The translations under genes were made by a program, and so were the position numbers. A DNA stretch of 64,000 bases, from positions 18,448 through 82,447 of the forward strand of contig PTEX01000230.1 of NCBI GenBank assembly GCA_003342815.1. The letters are read 5' to 3'. This DNA is from Eudromia elegans (Eukaryota > Chordata > Aves > Tinamiformes > Tinamidae). Below are positions 34,401 through 45,950 of this stretch, one piece after another (position 1 is the stretch's first letter; the number at the start of each line of letters is the position of its first letter). Below the pieces are notes generated by a model. It was not told the DNA's origin. It did not search any database and saw only the letters and a program-made list of their open reading frames with translations.

Positions 34401-37400
34401 ATAACATAAATACCTTGTTACCAGAAAGTGACTTCAATCCATTCATATCACTAACCGTTGTAGCTTTACTTCTGAAAAATGACAGAAGACACTAAGGTAC
34501 CATTGTATTACCAAGGATTTGAAACAGGGTAAGAAATATCTTTAGAGTAAGAATATTAAACCTTCTCTTCATATTTTTCTACAACAAAACTCTTAATGAA
34601 ACACTCACCTCTTTAGACGAGCCAACTAGATTTTCAACTACACTACTGAACTACATAATTTAAAAAAGAGATTTGTTTTTCTAAATCAGTTGTATGTCTG
34701 ATTTATATGTACCTAACTAGCCATCAGTTGTGGGGGGGAGAAAGCGCACCTTTAAAATCTACCAGAAGGATATCAAAATTACAAATACTTTGCTAAAGCA
34801 GGTTGAGAGCGCTCTTGCATCACAAAGATATATCATTTAAATCCAGAACATTAAATGTGATATTCTCAAGTGAGTAAATGGTCTTCTTTGCAAAGGGGAC
34901 ATGGAAGAAAAATGCTACTGGTTAAGAATCTAAGGGAAGTCTTAAAAACAGGAAGGAATGAAGGTTTCCACTTAGACATTTAACTGCAATAATTGTTTCC
35001 ATAGGCAAGAATATTTTAACTGTAAAGGTTCCCTACGATCTTCTGTTTTCCAAACAAGAAAGGAAGTTAATCCCTTTCGTGAAACTTGTTTTTCCTTTCT
35101 GTCTGTGGTAATTGTCTTCAGCTTCCCTTCTACAGGCTTTCAGCAGACAAGAAAAAAAAAAAAAAAAAAAAAATCTATCTCTACATATCTTTCTGCTACA
35201 TCCCACTCTGCACTACAGCAAAGACCCCAGAAAGTTTTAAAGTTTTCCCATTTAAAAAGGGATAAATATATGTTGCACTAACATAGTGTAAGTTCCATAG
35301 CTTCAGCAGAATTTCACATAAGCCAGAGTTTTAAAAACATCATTAGACAGAAGAAAAACTGCTAATATGTAAATGTAAAATCTCTTCTTTATTGCGTAAT
35401 AATCCTTACTTTGACAATCAGCAGGCCAAAAACTCAACTAGCTGGAGCTAACCCAGGCCTAGCAAAAGAACTACTACCCATGAATATATTGCTTCATAAA
35501 GATCAAAAAAGAATAAAGTGGAGCAAGCTCCATATGTTTTCCTCCATTAGTTTTATCCAAGTGCCTTCTCTCTGACAGAGGTTTCAACCTCCAGGAGAGC
35601 AACACAACTAGGATTAGACTCTGTAACTCCATTAGGCTAAAACAGCAAGCCAAGTAGTTCTCATGGAGTTACCATGCTTAACCTGCATACTGCCCATTCT
35701 CCCAGGGGATGACAGTCTTTTGAACAGAGGCAAAGGTTGCAATAGTAACAGACACTACCAATATTCCCTTATTTAAGGGGACCCAAAGCCAGAATGCAGT
35801 AAAAACAGAGCAACGAGCACCCTATCCCTAGACAGGGTGAATATTATGTATTTTATTTTTTTCAGTTTTAACTTCTCGTTTTATTTCTCCTCTTAACACT
35901 TTTAAGAGTTTCAACCGGTTAGATTCTTCCACCATAAATTTAAATGACATCTTTTTCTTAATATGCATTGTTCACTGGCATTTTAACTTTTAAATCTCAG
36001 TTACCTGTAGTTGTCATCTTCTGAATCTGAAGCAGATACTTCACTGCTACCATTACTTTCCTCTGTTGTATCAACAGCACTAAGCTCTGCAATGATTTGC
36101 TTTACATCTGTATCAAAAACCTTCTCATACAGCAGCTCATATAGAAGAGCTAGGGAAGGAGAGGAGAAAGAGCAAAAGCAAAGTGATATGTTACAGCACC
36201 ATTAATGAGACATTTCAAATAAACTTGCTTTTCCAAGTTGAATTAAAATGTTAGTGGAAACAATGAAGGTATTCTACAAATGGGCTGTAACAAGGACACT
36301 GATCAAAAACAATACAACAGATCAATATAAACAAAATCTGGTAGACTAAATCTACGAAGCACTGAGAGGCAAGTAAGTCTTTTCCTTTTTATACCTACTT
36401 CATCATACTTCAAAAATATGATATGGTAATAATTCAAGACTTGCAAGATCATACAATCATTGACAATTAATTTGGAAAATAAAGCTACTCTAAGATGGTA
36501 ATAAATCTTCACATATAGTCTTTTCTCTCCAACTAAGACCCAACAGGAATCAAGATTTTTTATGAAAAAAAGACACGTTTAATCAACCAACACAATACTT
36601 ACACTGGCAGAAAGCAGCTTTTTCCGAATACTCTATTGGGTAAACAATATCATAGTGGTTTCCATTTGAGAAACANAGCAACACCTTTAAATAAATAAAT
36701 AAGGTTTATGACACTCAACTTTAGTTGAAACAGTACTTTTTAGATGCCATTTATTGGGCCAACATGTTTTGCTGAATTTCAGCATCTCAAAGTCTCAATA
36801 AAGCACTATCAAAAAATGTAATAAGTATCTTTTTAAGTCTGGTCAAAAGACTTTAATATAAAGGTAATTATGCAAGTCAGTATCACTAGTAATTAAAAAA
36901 GTTTACATTACTATGAAGGCATAGTACACCCCAAACATGGAACACATTTAAAAAAAGAACAGCCATACATATCAATGGAACATTTATAGCATATACAAAA
37001 GAAATTATTTGAATTCTCAGAGCATTTCATTGTATGGATTAATAAGTTTCACATTATTTGCTGTTACCTACAATAGTCTTAATTCAGTCTTTCAAGATAG
37101 CTTTAAATACTTTACCTTATCTGAAAAGCCATTTTCAGTTACATGTGAAGGAGAAGCATTTGGTTCTCGGTAAATTATGAAATCTTTCCTAAGAAAGAAA
37201 GTACTAATTAGACTACACTTACTGGGAAAGAATACTGAAGAATATTACTGCAATGGTCTCTGGTCAGAAAAAAAAAGCAAAAGAGTTTACTTTTGTGAAT
37301 TGTTCTGTGTTCTCAACAAAAAGCTTATAGAGTAAAAACTATCAACGTTTGTCCACATTGGTGTTTTGTAGCCTGCTGCTCTTTTTCTGTGCAAGAGGCT

Positions 37401-40400
37401 TCTGGGTAATACTGTGTCTCCTGTGATGCACTTCAGCCTTCCCTCACACAAAGGAAGGCTCATGGTGCACCACAGCAGTTCTCAGCTCGCAACATCACAG
37501 AAGAGACTTACCACAAATACAGCTAGCCAGGATTAAAATACAGCATTTGTTTTTGTTCAAGATACTTATACTCCTCTCTCTCTATACAAGCAATAATACT
37601 GCTTGCAGAGTTGCCATTCATATTTTTGCCCCCATATTTTTTTTAAAATACCAACTTGATTTGTCTTTCACCTTTTCAGTGAAGAAGTTCCAAAAGCACT
37701 TGTGCAACAGCACAGTCATCATCAATCATTACATTGCTACTGACTTTCAAATAGTTTTGATATAGATTGATATAACTCACTTCTTATTGTTATGTCAACT
37801 TTTTAAGAGGATCCTATGTAGTTTTCCTATAAAATTTACATCTTATTCCATTTGCCTTGTTTTGGAGCTGGATTCTTATACACTGTACACACAACTGTGA
37901 ACACAACTTTCTGTAACCATTCCCAGCACAAGAAAAAGGGTGAAATTTAATTTGTACAAAGCAGTGAAACATCTCAGAGAAGAGCAAAGTCAGTAAGGTT
38001 TAGCAGACAGTTCAATTTTTTACTGTTTTACTGTAACTGGACACACAGCCTACTCCACTAAAAAGTAATAGCACAACACACACAGAGGCAATGACAAGCA
38101 AAACACACACGTAAAATGAAGGCCAATAGAGCAGCACCCATAAAGTCAACAGCTCTGTAAACCTGGATATTCACAGTATTTTACCACTTGGAAAAAAAAA
38201 AATCACTAGAAAGAAGAGGAGGTTGGTTTTGTCAAGAGAACCAGGAAATACTGGCACTCTCCTGACAGGTGTGCAAGTCAACTAGGCTATGTCTGCACTA
38301 GCCAAAAATGTGCCCAAATTAAACCTTCTGGGCACTGAGGCCAGGTACCAGGGAATGGCCACTTCTATGCTCACCTCCCAGACAGGGTTCCCACAACTTT
38401 AATAGTCCACGCATTATCTGTGCTTCTGACCTGCACCCAGAATTGCTGGGGGCAATAGCTGGCAACCAGCTGCCAAAGCACATTGAATTTCGGCCCAAGA
38501 GACTGCTCCTGGCAGCCTGAGGATCCCCTGCACCTCCAAAAATTATGCCTGCTATAGCTGTCACATTTACACTGTGAAAAGAATGGTTCCTGCCTTTAAA
38601 AATTGGATAATACTTTTTTTTTTTTTCTTTTTAAACAAAGACACACACATCCAAACAGATCAGTTTCCATTCCTCTACAGGTGAAACTTTGCTAGAAACA
38701 GGAAGAAAAATAACCATAGCAAGAAAAATTACAATACGAAAACTAGTAAAACTACAATGATTCTACCCACACAAATTTGTAGGTGAGACATGTGACATGG
38801 AAAATTATTCAGATCTCAGATTAGCTGTCACTTTCAAAAGTTCACTTTATTTTTATCCAATATCTTGTCAGGTGTGTGTATTCATACACCCCTAATTTTA
38901 ATATATACACATTTAAGTAAATATATATAATTTAACATAGATATAATATATACTAATGTGCATACATTAAGTGTATATCTTTCTGGAAAATAAAGTTGTC
39001 ATATCATATATTTGTCATATCTTTTGTCTTCCATTTGGTTAATTAACACAAGAACCAAATTGGGTGAAAAACTAACTCACCATAACAAAGCTCAGTTAAA
39101 AAAAAAAAGTTTATTCTTACTTGTACATAAGAGAAAGGGCACTTATTTCTACTTGTCCAACCCATTCCTGTATTAAAAAAAGAAAAAAGAAACCACAAAT
39201 TAAATCAAATANGCAACTACTGTACCGCTTTATCTATAGATAAATGGAAACAACAAATCAATATCAAAAAAAAAATAAAATGACACTGAGCTTCAATTTC
39301 TGCCAAAATAATAAGATTGTATTAAAATGCACTTTGAAATAACAATAATTGTTCCAGTAAGAGCAAAAAAACTTAGCTAAAAACAGCTACAGAAGTGCAG
39401 AGCCATGATTTAGTATGACTTTGAAAACTGACATGATCTTTCATATATTAGACAAGCAAAGGCTAGTGTATAAAGAGTGATTTTTGAGAAGCATTACATT
39501 TAATGAGTGCTTTTTAAAGTGTTAATCTCTTCCTTTAAAGTGTCTCTTTTTGAGGTATTTTAACAACTGGAAGAAGAATCTTGTGGCTTAAATCTTCTGT
39601 CTAACAGACAGACAACTAGCATACAAGTATCTTGACACAGATACTTGACACACTCCAAAGTGCACAGACCATTTCCCAACAGACAGGCAGTCAAAAATTG
39701 TCCTGTAGTAGATAGTTACATTTCTGATGCAAGAAATTCACTGTAGAGTAAGTTCTACTGGAATATGGCATGCCTTGGCACCTGGCATAGCATATTATCA
39801 CAGTATCTGAATACCAGAACTTACAACTAAACATCTTGGAACAAACAAAACATGACAGAAACAAAATGGGCTAAAGGCAAATTTTCCCCTTTTCAACACT
39901 CACTTTACAAGTTGGCTTCATCTGACTGGCTATTCTAATTAAAGACTTTGTTGACCTAGAAAAAAAACCTGCTTCAACTTCTAGAACAGAAAAACTTGAA
40001 GTATAGCTACATACGCTAGCTTACAAAAAAAAAAAAAAAAACTGTGCTAATGTTGTTTTCCAGGTTATGATTTGTTAACTCCATATTCCATAATAAGTAC
40101 GACAACAGTCCAGGACTATTGTTTCTAATATTCTGCCCATCAGTAACTTTAATAATCATCTAATTCCTTCCTTCAAGCATTCAAGACTAGCTTAAAGAAA
40201 ATGCTAGTTAGTGTTTTGAGTTGCTTGGTCGTTTTTTTTGTTCATTTTTGTCGGATTTTTGAGGTGTTTTTGTTGTTTTGTTGTTTTAAGATTTTTTTTT
40301 CCAGAGGCTGGAAACATTTGGATACTCTTTTTTTGGAAAAATAAATGTTTAAATCCAAATAATGGAAAGCACCATATCTTCTTGCAATAGGGAACATACA

Positions 40401-42695
40401 TATAACACAAAGAGACCTCAAACTCAGTCAATAACTTTTGGAAGGAAAAAAAAAAATCCAATTATCTATCAAAATCAATAAAAGTACTGCTTTCTATTAA
40501 TAATTAAGTTGAATGTACCTGTGGGTTTTCCAAACATTTTAGGTACTCTTCAAATGGCCCTTCTATGAACTGTATTAAAAAAAAAAGGTACAAATTGATT
40601 ATAAATTTTAAATTGATTATAAATTTTATTAGCAGAGCATGCAGGATACATAGACTATAACCTGCTGTACCAGTGATAAACTATCAACAGAAACTCAAGA
40701 AAACTCTGTCCTCAAAGAGCTCATAATCTAAATACAAAGCAATGCAGAACAAGGAAATAAATAGTAAAAAAAGTAGGTCTGAGTTCTAGAAAGCAAGAAT
40801 ATCAACAGCTTGTGGAGTTATAACAGAGTTCAGAAGGCAAATTTATTGTAAAAGCAGTTAACCATCAGAATAGGAACATTTTGTTCTTTTTAATAAGTAC
40901 ATTATACTAAAATAAAGTCATTTCAGATTGAGAGTATCACTGCAGGCTGAGTTGAAAAGGTTTTTTTTTTTTTAAAAAAGACTAGTGCTCCTACTCTTCC
41001 CAGTACCCCCCTAATCCAAGCAGTACAGAGCTTTCTAAGATTTGAAAATCAGTTACTACTATATGTCAGTTACTACTATAAGTCAGTTAACTTAAGGGAT
41101 ATAGTCTTAAAAAATTATCAGCTAGCACACAGCTGTAACAAACTCTAAACATTAGAAAAGTGAAAGGAATAAAATAAGATTTTTAAATAGTTAGGAGGAG
41201 AAAGAAGAAAAAAGTACATATATACTTACTGCTTCAAATTTATCCCTATTTTTCCGAAGATAGTCTACACAAGCCATCCGAACATCAACATGCCGAGATT
41301 GACAGTATAACACCTACAAAAGGGAAAATGGAAGACAATTGCACTAGTTCTTATGATTTTTGAGGAAAGAGCATATAATCAATTTTTGGATGCTAAATAC
41401 TGCTTTGAAATAGCCTGGTTTTATTTCTATGAACATTTAAGACATTTACTCAAAAATGAAGTATTTATGCAAGTAAAATCTCAATTACTCAGTCAGTCAA
41501 GGATGAATTAACAGCAGAATTCTCAAATATACTAAATTCAACTCTAGGAAGATTTACTGAGAGAAAGTACTAGAAAAACATTTGTTGTCCTTCTCTGACC
41601 CTGTGTTAATAACTTTACTTTAGCTGATGAAGTAAGATTTTGTTACCGTGGGAAGAGATGAAGAAATCTATTATTGTTTGTCAAAACAAAAAACTAGCTA
41701 AGTCCAAGAGTACAGCATCACATTCTCTTCATTTAAGAGGTGTAGCTCTTTTGTCCAAACATTTACTTATTTGGAAGGCAGGACTACAGAATCCAATACG
41801 ACACCAACATTCTATTCTCTGTTCAAGTCAATAAGAACTAAGTATTAAAAATTTAGGTGGGGGAAGGGAAATCTCAGTGGACTGAAGAGGAAGTCTGCTC
41901 ATCAAGAGATCAATGTATTCATTTTTCCTTTAACATAAAAGTTACTTTCAGAACAATAATGTTTGTTTGCCTAAAATTTTAAAATTTAGTAGAGAAAGGA
42001 GCAAAGTGGATCAAAAAAAGACACCTGTGTACTAACACGGGTATTTTAACTCTCAGAATAGAAGTAGAAACAGANAGCAGTGAGAGTTCTGCTATTTAAG
42101 ACACTTTTACTTTTTCCTTCAAGTTACACTAAAACAAGGAGGGGAGAATTCAGCAGGTAGAAAAAAAATGTTCATTTTCTCCAATTTTACAACAAACCAC
42201 CTAAGGAAAAAAAAGCTCTGAAGTTCCTCATGCCAAATTCACCTTCCTGCATAATTTTATACAAAGCTCTTGTCCCCAAACGCTGAAATCTCAAATGAAA
42301 AACGTAAGGTGGATGTCAAAACTAAAAAGCTTATTCTCTTAATAGTACATGAATGTTATACACATGGAAAGTCTCTCTCCATGAGAGAGATCTCCTCTCT
42401 TTTCTTGGCACACAACTGTGTCAAAATAACCTGTACTTGTTTGCACATTAACATTAATTATCACCCACTAATGAGATTCTCCACTTTCCATGCTTTTGTG
42501 TAAAACAGCTTTATTTGAAAAAACAGCTACCTGTTCAGCCACAGCTCTGAAGAGACAAGATCCATCCTTGGCAACTCTCTTTCTGTATAAGCCCTGAGAT
42601 CGCAAGTAGCGGTCCATAGAAGCATCTCCAGAAGCATCCGTGCCACTGCCTTGATGACTCTGTTCTCCTCCATCTGCTTTACCTGTCGCCTCCAT
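20333..42695 (-). CDS. OTUD4: OTUD4, OTU-domain deubiquitinase, 21 coding exons
   Basis: Exons in transcript order: 42531-42695, 41230-41313, 40519-40569, 39121-39167, 37116-37188, 36603-36684, 36005-36149, 34414-34471, 33939-34050, 33626-33690, 32539-32639, 31650-31774, 31213-31393, 30324-30489, 28923-29043, 26835-26890, 26220-26303, 25515-25647, 24325-24594, 23556-23596 and 20333-21574. All junctions are in phase and GT-AG. The product is about 1133 residues, close to the human 1114. OTUD4 is a cysteine protease that trims K48-linked ubiquitin, and K63-linked chains after phosphorylation. It acts in DNA alkylation repair, MyD88 and MAVS signalling, and RNA granules. Order of parts: OTU domain, acidic phospho-site segment, Tudor-like domain, proline-rich middle, arginine-glycine tail. 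Two N bases fall in coding exons (36676, harmless because any base gives Leu; 20892, codon GNG). Confidence 0.96.
23556..25647 (-). CDS. OTUD4: OTUD4 exons 18-20: proline-rich middle with a 41-base exon
   Basis: Exon 18 (25515-25647) encodes the [14 protein letters not shown] region, exon 19 (24325-24594) a long Pro/Gln-rich stretch ending TGEDLPK, and exon 20 (23556-23596) only [14 protein letters not shown], which matches the human protein almost exactly. Exon 20 is needed: joining exon 19 directly to exon 21 would break the frame. Exon 18 ends at an unusual donor (gtttga). A 22-base A tract lies about 20 bases beyond the exon 19 donor. Confidence 0.9.
29622..29700. repeat. Possible fossil of an ancient amniote repeat in OTUD4 intron 14
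   Basis: The run with ggttaaatcctctcctcagt, followed by ctactgaagtcaactaag, resembles the widespread amniote repeat carrying the palindrome ccattgaagtcaatgg. It is heavily mutated, so the family is unsure. Confidence 0.35.
31428..31476. repeat. Compound (TA)n(AC)n microsatellite in OTUD4 intron 12
   Basis: TA repeat at 31428-31459, an N at 31460, then AC repeat at 31461-31476. Further N bases at 31419 and 31427 suggest length uncertainty in the assembly. It begins 35 bases upstream (minus-strand sense) of the exon 13 acceptor. Confidence 0.95.
32539..34050 (-). CDS. OTUD4: OTUD4 exons 9-11: Tudor-like domain
   Basis: Codons 236-328 or so. The stretch [20 protein letters not shown], followed by [11 protein letters not shown], has the pattern of a Tudor fold (Gly-Asp-Lys-Cys turn, aromatic residues, EELG strand) and aligns with the human protein. 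Tudor domains usually bind methylated lysine or arginine; the ligand for OTUD4 is not established from sequence. Confidence 0.85.
36005..42695 (-). CDS. OTUD4: OTUD4 exons 1-7: OTU catalytic domain and acidic linker
   Basis: The catalytic motif [13 protein letters not shown] gives D44 and C47. The catalytic histidine is H150 in [11 protein letters not shown]. The numbering is two higher than in human because the N-terminus is slightly longer. The first exon ends at codon 55 and the next begins V-L-Y-C-Q-S-R-H-V, as in mammals. Exon 7 ends in a serine-rich acidic patch, SASDSEDD (S208 and S210), matching the human SDSEDD site whose phosphorylation is reported to switch on K63 activity. Exons are small (47-165 bases). 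Confidence 0.93.
38283..38580. mobile_element. Possible old hAT-type MITE fossil in OTUD4 intron 4
   Basis: Begins ctaggctatgtctgcactag followed by caaaaatgtgcccaaatt, close to the ends of old non-autonomous DNA transposons common in turtles, crocodilians and birds (ggctatgtctacactag). The block is GC-richer than the intron around it. I could not find a clean inverted right end or target duplication, so the family call is tentative. Confidence 0.35.
40592..40627. repeat. Perfect 18-bp tandem duplication
   Basis: The unit aaattgattataaatttt occurs twice in a row (40592-40609 and 40610-40627) just upstream, in transcript sense, of OTUD4 exon 3. Confidence 0.9.
41049..41089. repeat. 17-bp tandem repeat, about 2.4 copies
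   Basis: The unit tcagttactactatatg is followed by tcagttactactataag and a partial tcagtta. It lies in OTUD4 intron 2. Confidence 0.9.
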
Positions 42696-43375
42696 GTTTC
42701 CTGCTGAACGCCCCTCTCCTAGCCCCACATGGTAACACAAACCCACCAGACAGTTCTAGGGCCAGGCAAAGGGAACCACAGCAGGTAGAGACAGAGAGCA
42801 CTGGCGCCTCTCTCAGCACTGAATACAGAAGCAGCAACAGGAAACGTAGCAGGTTTCACGTTATAACATGCATATGGGAATCACAGAGAGAAGAACTTTC
42901 ACTACAGAGTCTGGACTTCTAGCCACGCAGAGTGTCACTTGCAGGTTTCTCTAACGGGCCTTGCAGTGGCTCCTGGAAGCTGCTCCAGCAGGGTCCCGAT
43001 CCAACCTCTTCCTCCAGGCAGCGATTTCCCAGCGTTTATGTAGACACACGCTGGGGCTGCAGGCAGAAAACAAAAGAGAAAGGACATGCACTACAGAGAA
43101 AAACACTGCAACCTTAAGCTTATTTTCACTTTCAGTCAGGAGCCAGGGTGCTTCTGGGAGCTGTAGTCCTAGACAGGAGGAAGCAGGAGCTGCCCCAACA
43201 CAAGACCGGTTGGCCCTCGGCAAACAAACATGTTTTTTATTATATTAAGTGATCTACACTGTGTGGGGCATTTCAAGGACAGGCCTTAAACACTCGGGGA
43301 AGGAAACATTTTGATGCACAAATTTTGACAAGAAAGAGAGCTTTTCAACTGTGCAAAGCTTGGGGTTTTTTTTGG

Positions 43376-43408
<33 letters not shown>

Positions 43409-44659
43409 ACTCTATGAATTTGTAACTTACATAAGGCGAAAGCTAGAAACTCTCAGTAGCATGAGTGGCAAGTAAAAGTGTCCAGTTGCAGAATTTCTAA
43501 GTATTCCATTTCCCCCATTCTATTAATCACCTTCAGTGCCAGAAGTACTCTACCACACTCACAAACCTTATATTTGAGCCTTTTCTCACTATGATTCAGA
43601 GAACATGATTAGACAAAAGGTAAATACCTCATATCTGTTAAGACATCTCAATGATCTCTGATAGAATTAAGAACACTCTTATACATGAAGTCACTCAAAA
43701 AATAAGATCATTTAATACATCACGGAATGCAAATCTAGTTCTGTTAAGCGAATGACCTGATAACATTAGTCATGTAGTCATCAGTTCCACAAAAGCATGC
43801 TCTTTTTTGTGGCCAGCTGCTAAAATCGATTAGGCAATGACAACATACGCATATTTTTGCTCANGTACAGCTACAAAAGATGACATTTATTTCTACAAAG
43901 GTGAAGTTCCTACTAAAAAAAAAAAAAAATGCCAGTACATACACAATTTCAAAGGGTTATGGAGAAACATGAAAGGGCACCTGAAATTCAAATGCCACCT
44001 CAAAGTAAAGATGGCCAAATTCTAACTCAAGAGGCTAATCAGCAACTAGTTACTATAAATGCCTTCAACCTGTGCTGCCACCAAAAGCAGCATTTCAACA
44101 TGTTGGAGGTTCCTCTGCACCAACAGCTAGTACTAAGCCATCTCAGGAAACTGACTCAAGCTAAGAAATTTTTATTATTTCCTTCTTTTTCTCTCTCTCT
44201 CGTTAAGTCAAGTTCGGCATTATGATTCAACTTGCTGCCCAGCTGTGCTAACAGCAGGACAAGGGGTGCACTGCCACCACCTCCTACCACCTCACCAAAC
44301 GACAACCTTGAGAGAGGAGAGCCACTCTCCGCCAGCTTCACGTGCACCCTTCCCCACTCCACACAGCTACCATTTAACCAAATAAATACACAAAATAACC
44401 ATCTTTCCCGACGGCAAATCTCGCCGGGGTGAGCCATCCCCAGGGCTAGAAGGCACGGACGGCCTGAGGGCCTGCGGCTGCCACCAGACTCCGAGCCCGC
44501 CGCAAGGGCCGCGGCTTCGCGGCCCAGGCGGGCCCAGCCGCGTCCGGCCCGGCGCGGGCTGGGCCGGGCTCCAGGCGCGGGCCCGCGCAGACCGTTTAAC
44601 CGCCCCCCAACTGCCGCGGGCGCGCCCTGCATCCCATCCCCCCGTTGACTGGCACTTAC
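42696..44659 (-). other. OTUD4: OTUD4 5' leader continuation and first intron
   Basis: Two acceptor candidates lie upstream of the ATG on the minus strand. One gives an exon right edge at 42755 (ggccctag before it), the other at 42818 (tgtattcag before it). The first intron then runs to the donor at 44659. The intron contains a long T tract at about 43359-43402, an A tract near 43915-43929 and a moderately GC-rich patch around 42950-43220. No exon was recognised. Confidence 0.6.
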
Positions 44660-44960
44660 CGGAGGAGGGGCGGGCGCGCTCCCCCTTTTCCCCACCCGCC
44701 TCCCGCTGCGGACAACGACTCGCGGGAGTGGCGCCGCCTCCCTCTCGCCTCGCCAGGGCCCCGGCGCTTCAATCTCCCGCGGCAGTCGCGCTGCGATGAT
44801 GCGGCCACCTCCGCCCCCGTCCCACTCTCGCCCTCCCGTCTCGCCACTTCTCATCACTCTCCTACACGCGCGCGCCCCCCTCTGGCCACGCTTGGTTTGT
44901 CCCACCGGCCACACCTGTGCGGCTGGCCGCGGCTCGTACCACTTGTCGCGAGGGGGAGGA
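44660..44960 (-). other. OTUD4: OTUD4 non-coding exon 1 (right end approximate)
   Basis: A strong donor ctccg|gtaagt on the minus strand places the exon's left edge at 44660, inside the CpG island. The right edge (transcription start) cannot be fixed from sequence. Confidence 0.6.
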
Positions 44961-45029
44961 GGAGGCAGCCAGTGAGGAGCCCCGGTGCTCTGAGAGGAAG
45001 CGGCACGTGGTGACGACTTCCCCTGACGG

Positions 45030-45031
<2 letters not shown>

Positions 45032-45063
<32 letters not shown>

Positions 45064-45064
45064 T
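45032..45064. repeat. (ATT)n microsatellite inside the CpG island
   Basis: About eleven ATT triplets interrupt the GC-rich sequence just upstream of the OTUD4 leader exon. Confidence 0.95.
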
Positions 45065-45743
45065 ATTTTCCTTCCCCGCGCTTTCCCCTCCTTCTCTCTC
45101 TCCTTCCCCCGTCTCCGGGCCGCAGTGGTGGCGCCCAGGAGCGTGTCCCTCCCCCCTCAGCGCCGGTGCCCGCGCTCGGCTGTGCCCGCGTGGTGGGAAG
45201 GCGGGGCGGCGGGAGGCCGCGGCTCGGCAGCGCCGGGAGGGCTCCCGCTGGCTAATTATAGCGCCGCGGTTAAGGCGCGGCTCGAGCTCTGCTGCTGCTG
45301 CGCGATCCCCGCCCGGCAGAGGCTCCCGGCTCCGCCGCCCGCGGCGAGGCTCCTCTGCCCCTGCTGCCGTTCAAAACGTCTCCGAAAGAGGCGACCCCAG
45401 GCGCCGCGGCGGCTCCTCCACACGCGCAGCCCGGCGAGAAAGGGCCATATCCCGCGTGTCCCGCTCCCCCGAGACCGGGACGAAAGGCCGTGAAGGCCAT
45501 AGGTGCGGGACGGATCCCTCTTAACGCTGGTTGTGTGGAAAAATAAATAAAAATGCATGCACTTGGCCTCGCTACAAGCCGCCCTCTCCCGCGAGGAGCC
45601 GGCCGGGAGCTGCTGTTGGCGCCGCCAGAGGCGGGCGGTGCGCACCGGGCGCTGACGGCCTAACGGCCGCTGCCACCTAACGGTCGCCCGCGGCTGCGGA
45701 AGGGGCGCGAGTGGTGTTAGGGGGCTCCCGCTGTCACCCAGGC

Positions 45744-45820
45744 CTCATCAGCGGGGCTTTATTGGCCGTCCCTGTCCCCGGGCTCATCAGCGGGGGTTTA
45801 TTCGCCGTCCCGGTCCCCGT
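45744..45820. repeat. 39-bp tandem duplication at the island's right side
   Basis: ctcatcagcggggctttatt and ctcatcagcgggggtttatt start two adjacent copies (45744 and 45783) that continue with gccgtcc and gtccccg. They differ at a few positions, so the duplication is not brand new. Confidence 0.85.
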
Positions 45821-45950
45821 CTGCTGCTGTGACTTAAATGCGAATCCGGCCCCCAGCTGAAACCAGGTCTGCCCCGCGGCGGGCGCAGGAGCAGGCGGGG
45901 GGGCCGCGAGCGGCGGGGCTGTCCCTGCATTAAAGATTCGGTTTTTGGCT

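Larger units (their letters stand above)
44400..45950. promoter_or_regulatory. OTUD4: CpG island and promoter of OTUD4
   Basis: A GC- and CpG-rich block flanked by AT-rich DNA, covering the OTUD4 first exon and extending about 1 kb further right than needed for OTUD4 alone. It includes an ATT microsatellite and a 39-base tandem duplication. The extra length could mean a divergent non-coding transcript to the right, but I see no exon there. Confidence 0.8.

Noticed and set aside
37620-37730. Possible C/D box snoRNA in an OTUD4 intron (tgatga on the minus strand)
   Set aside because: The distance to a ctga box is too short and there is no terminal stem.
44156-45645. Long frames on both strands in the right CpG island
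   Set aside because: Composition-driven low-complexity translations with no recognisable domain; the region is better explained as promoter and leader exon.
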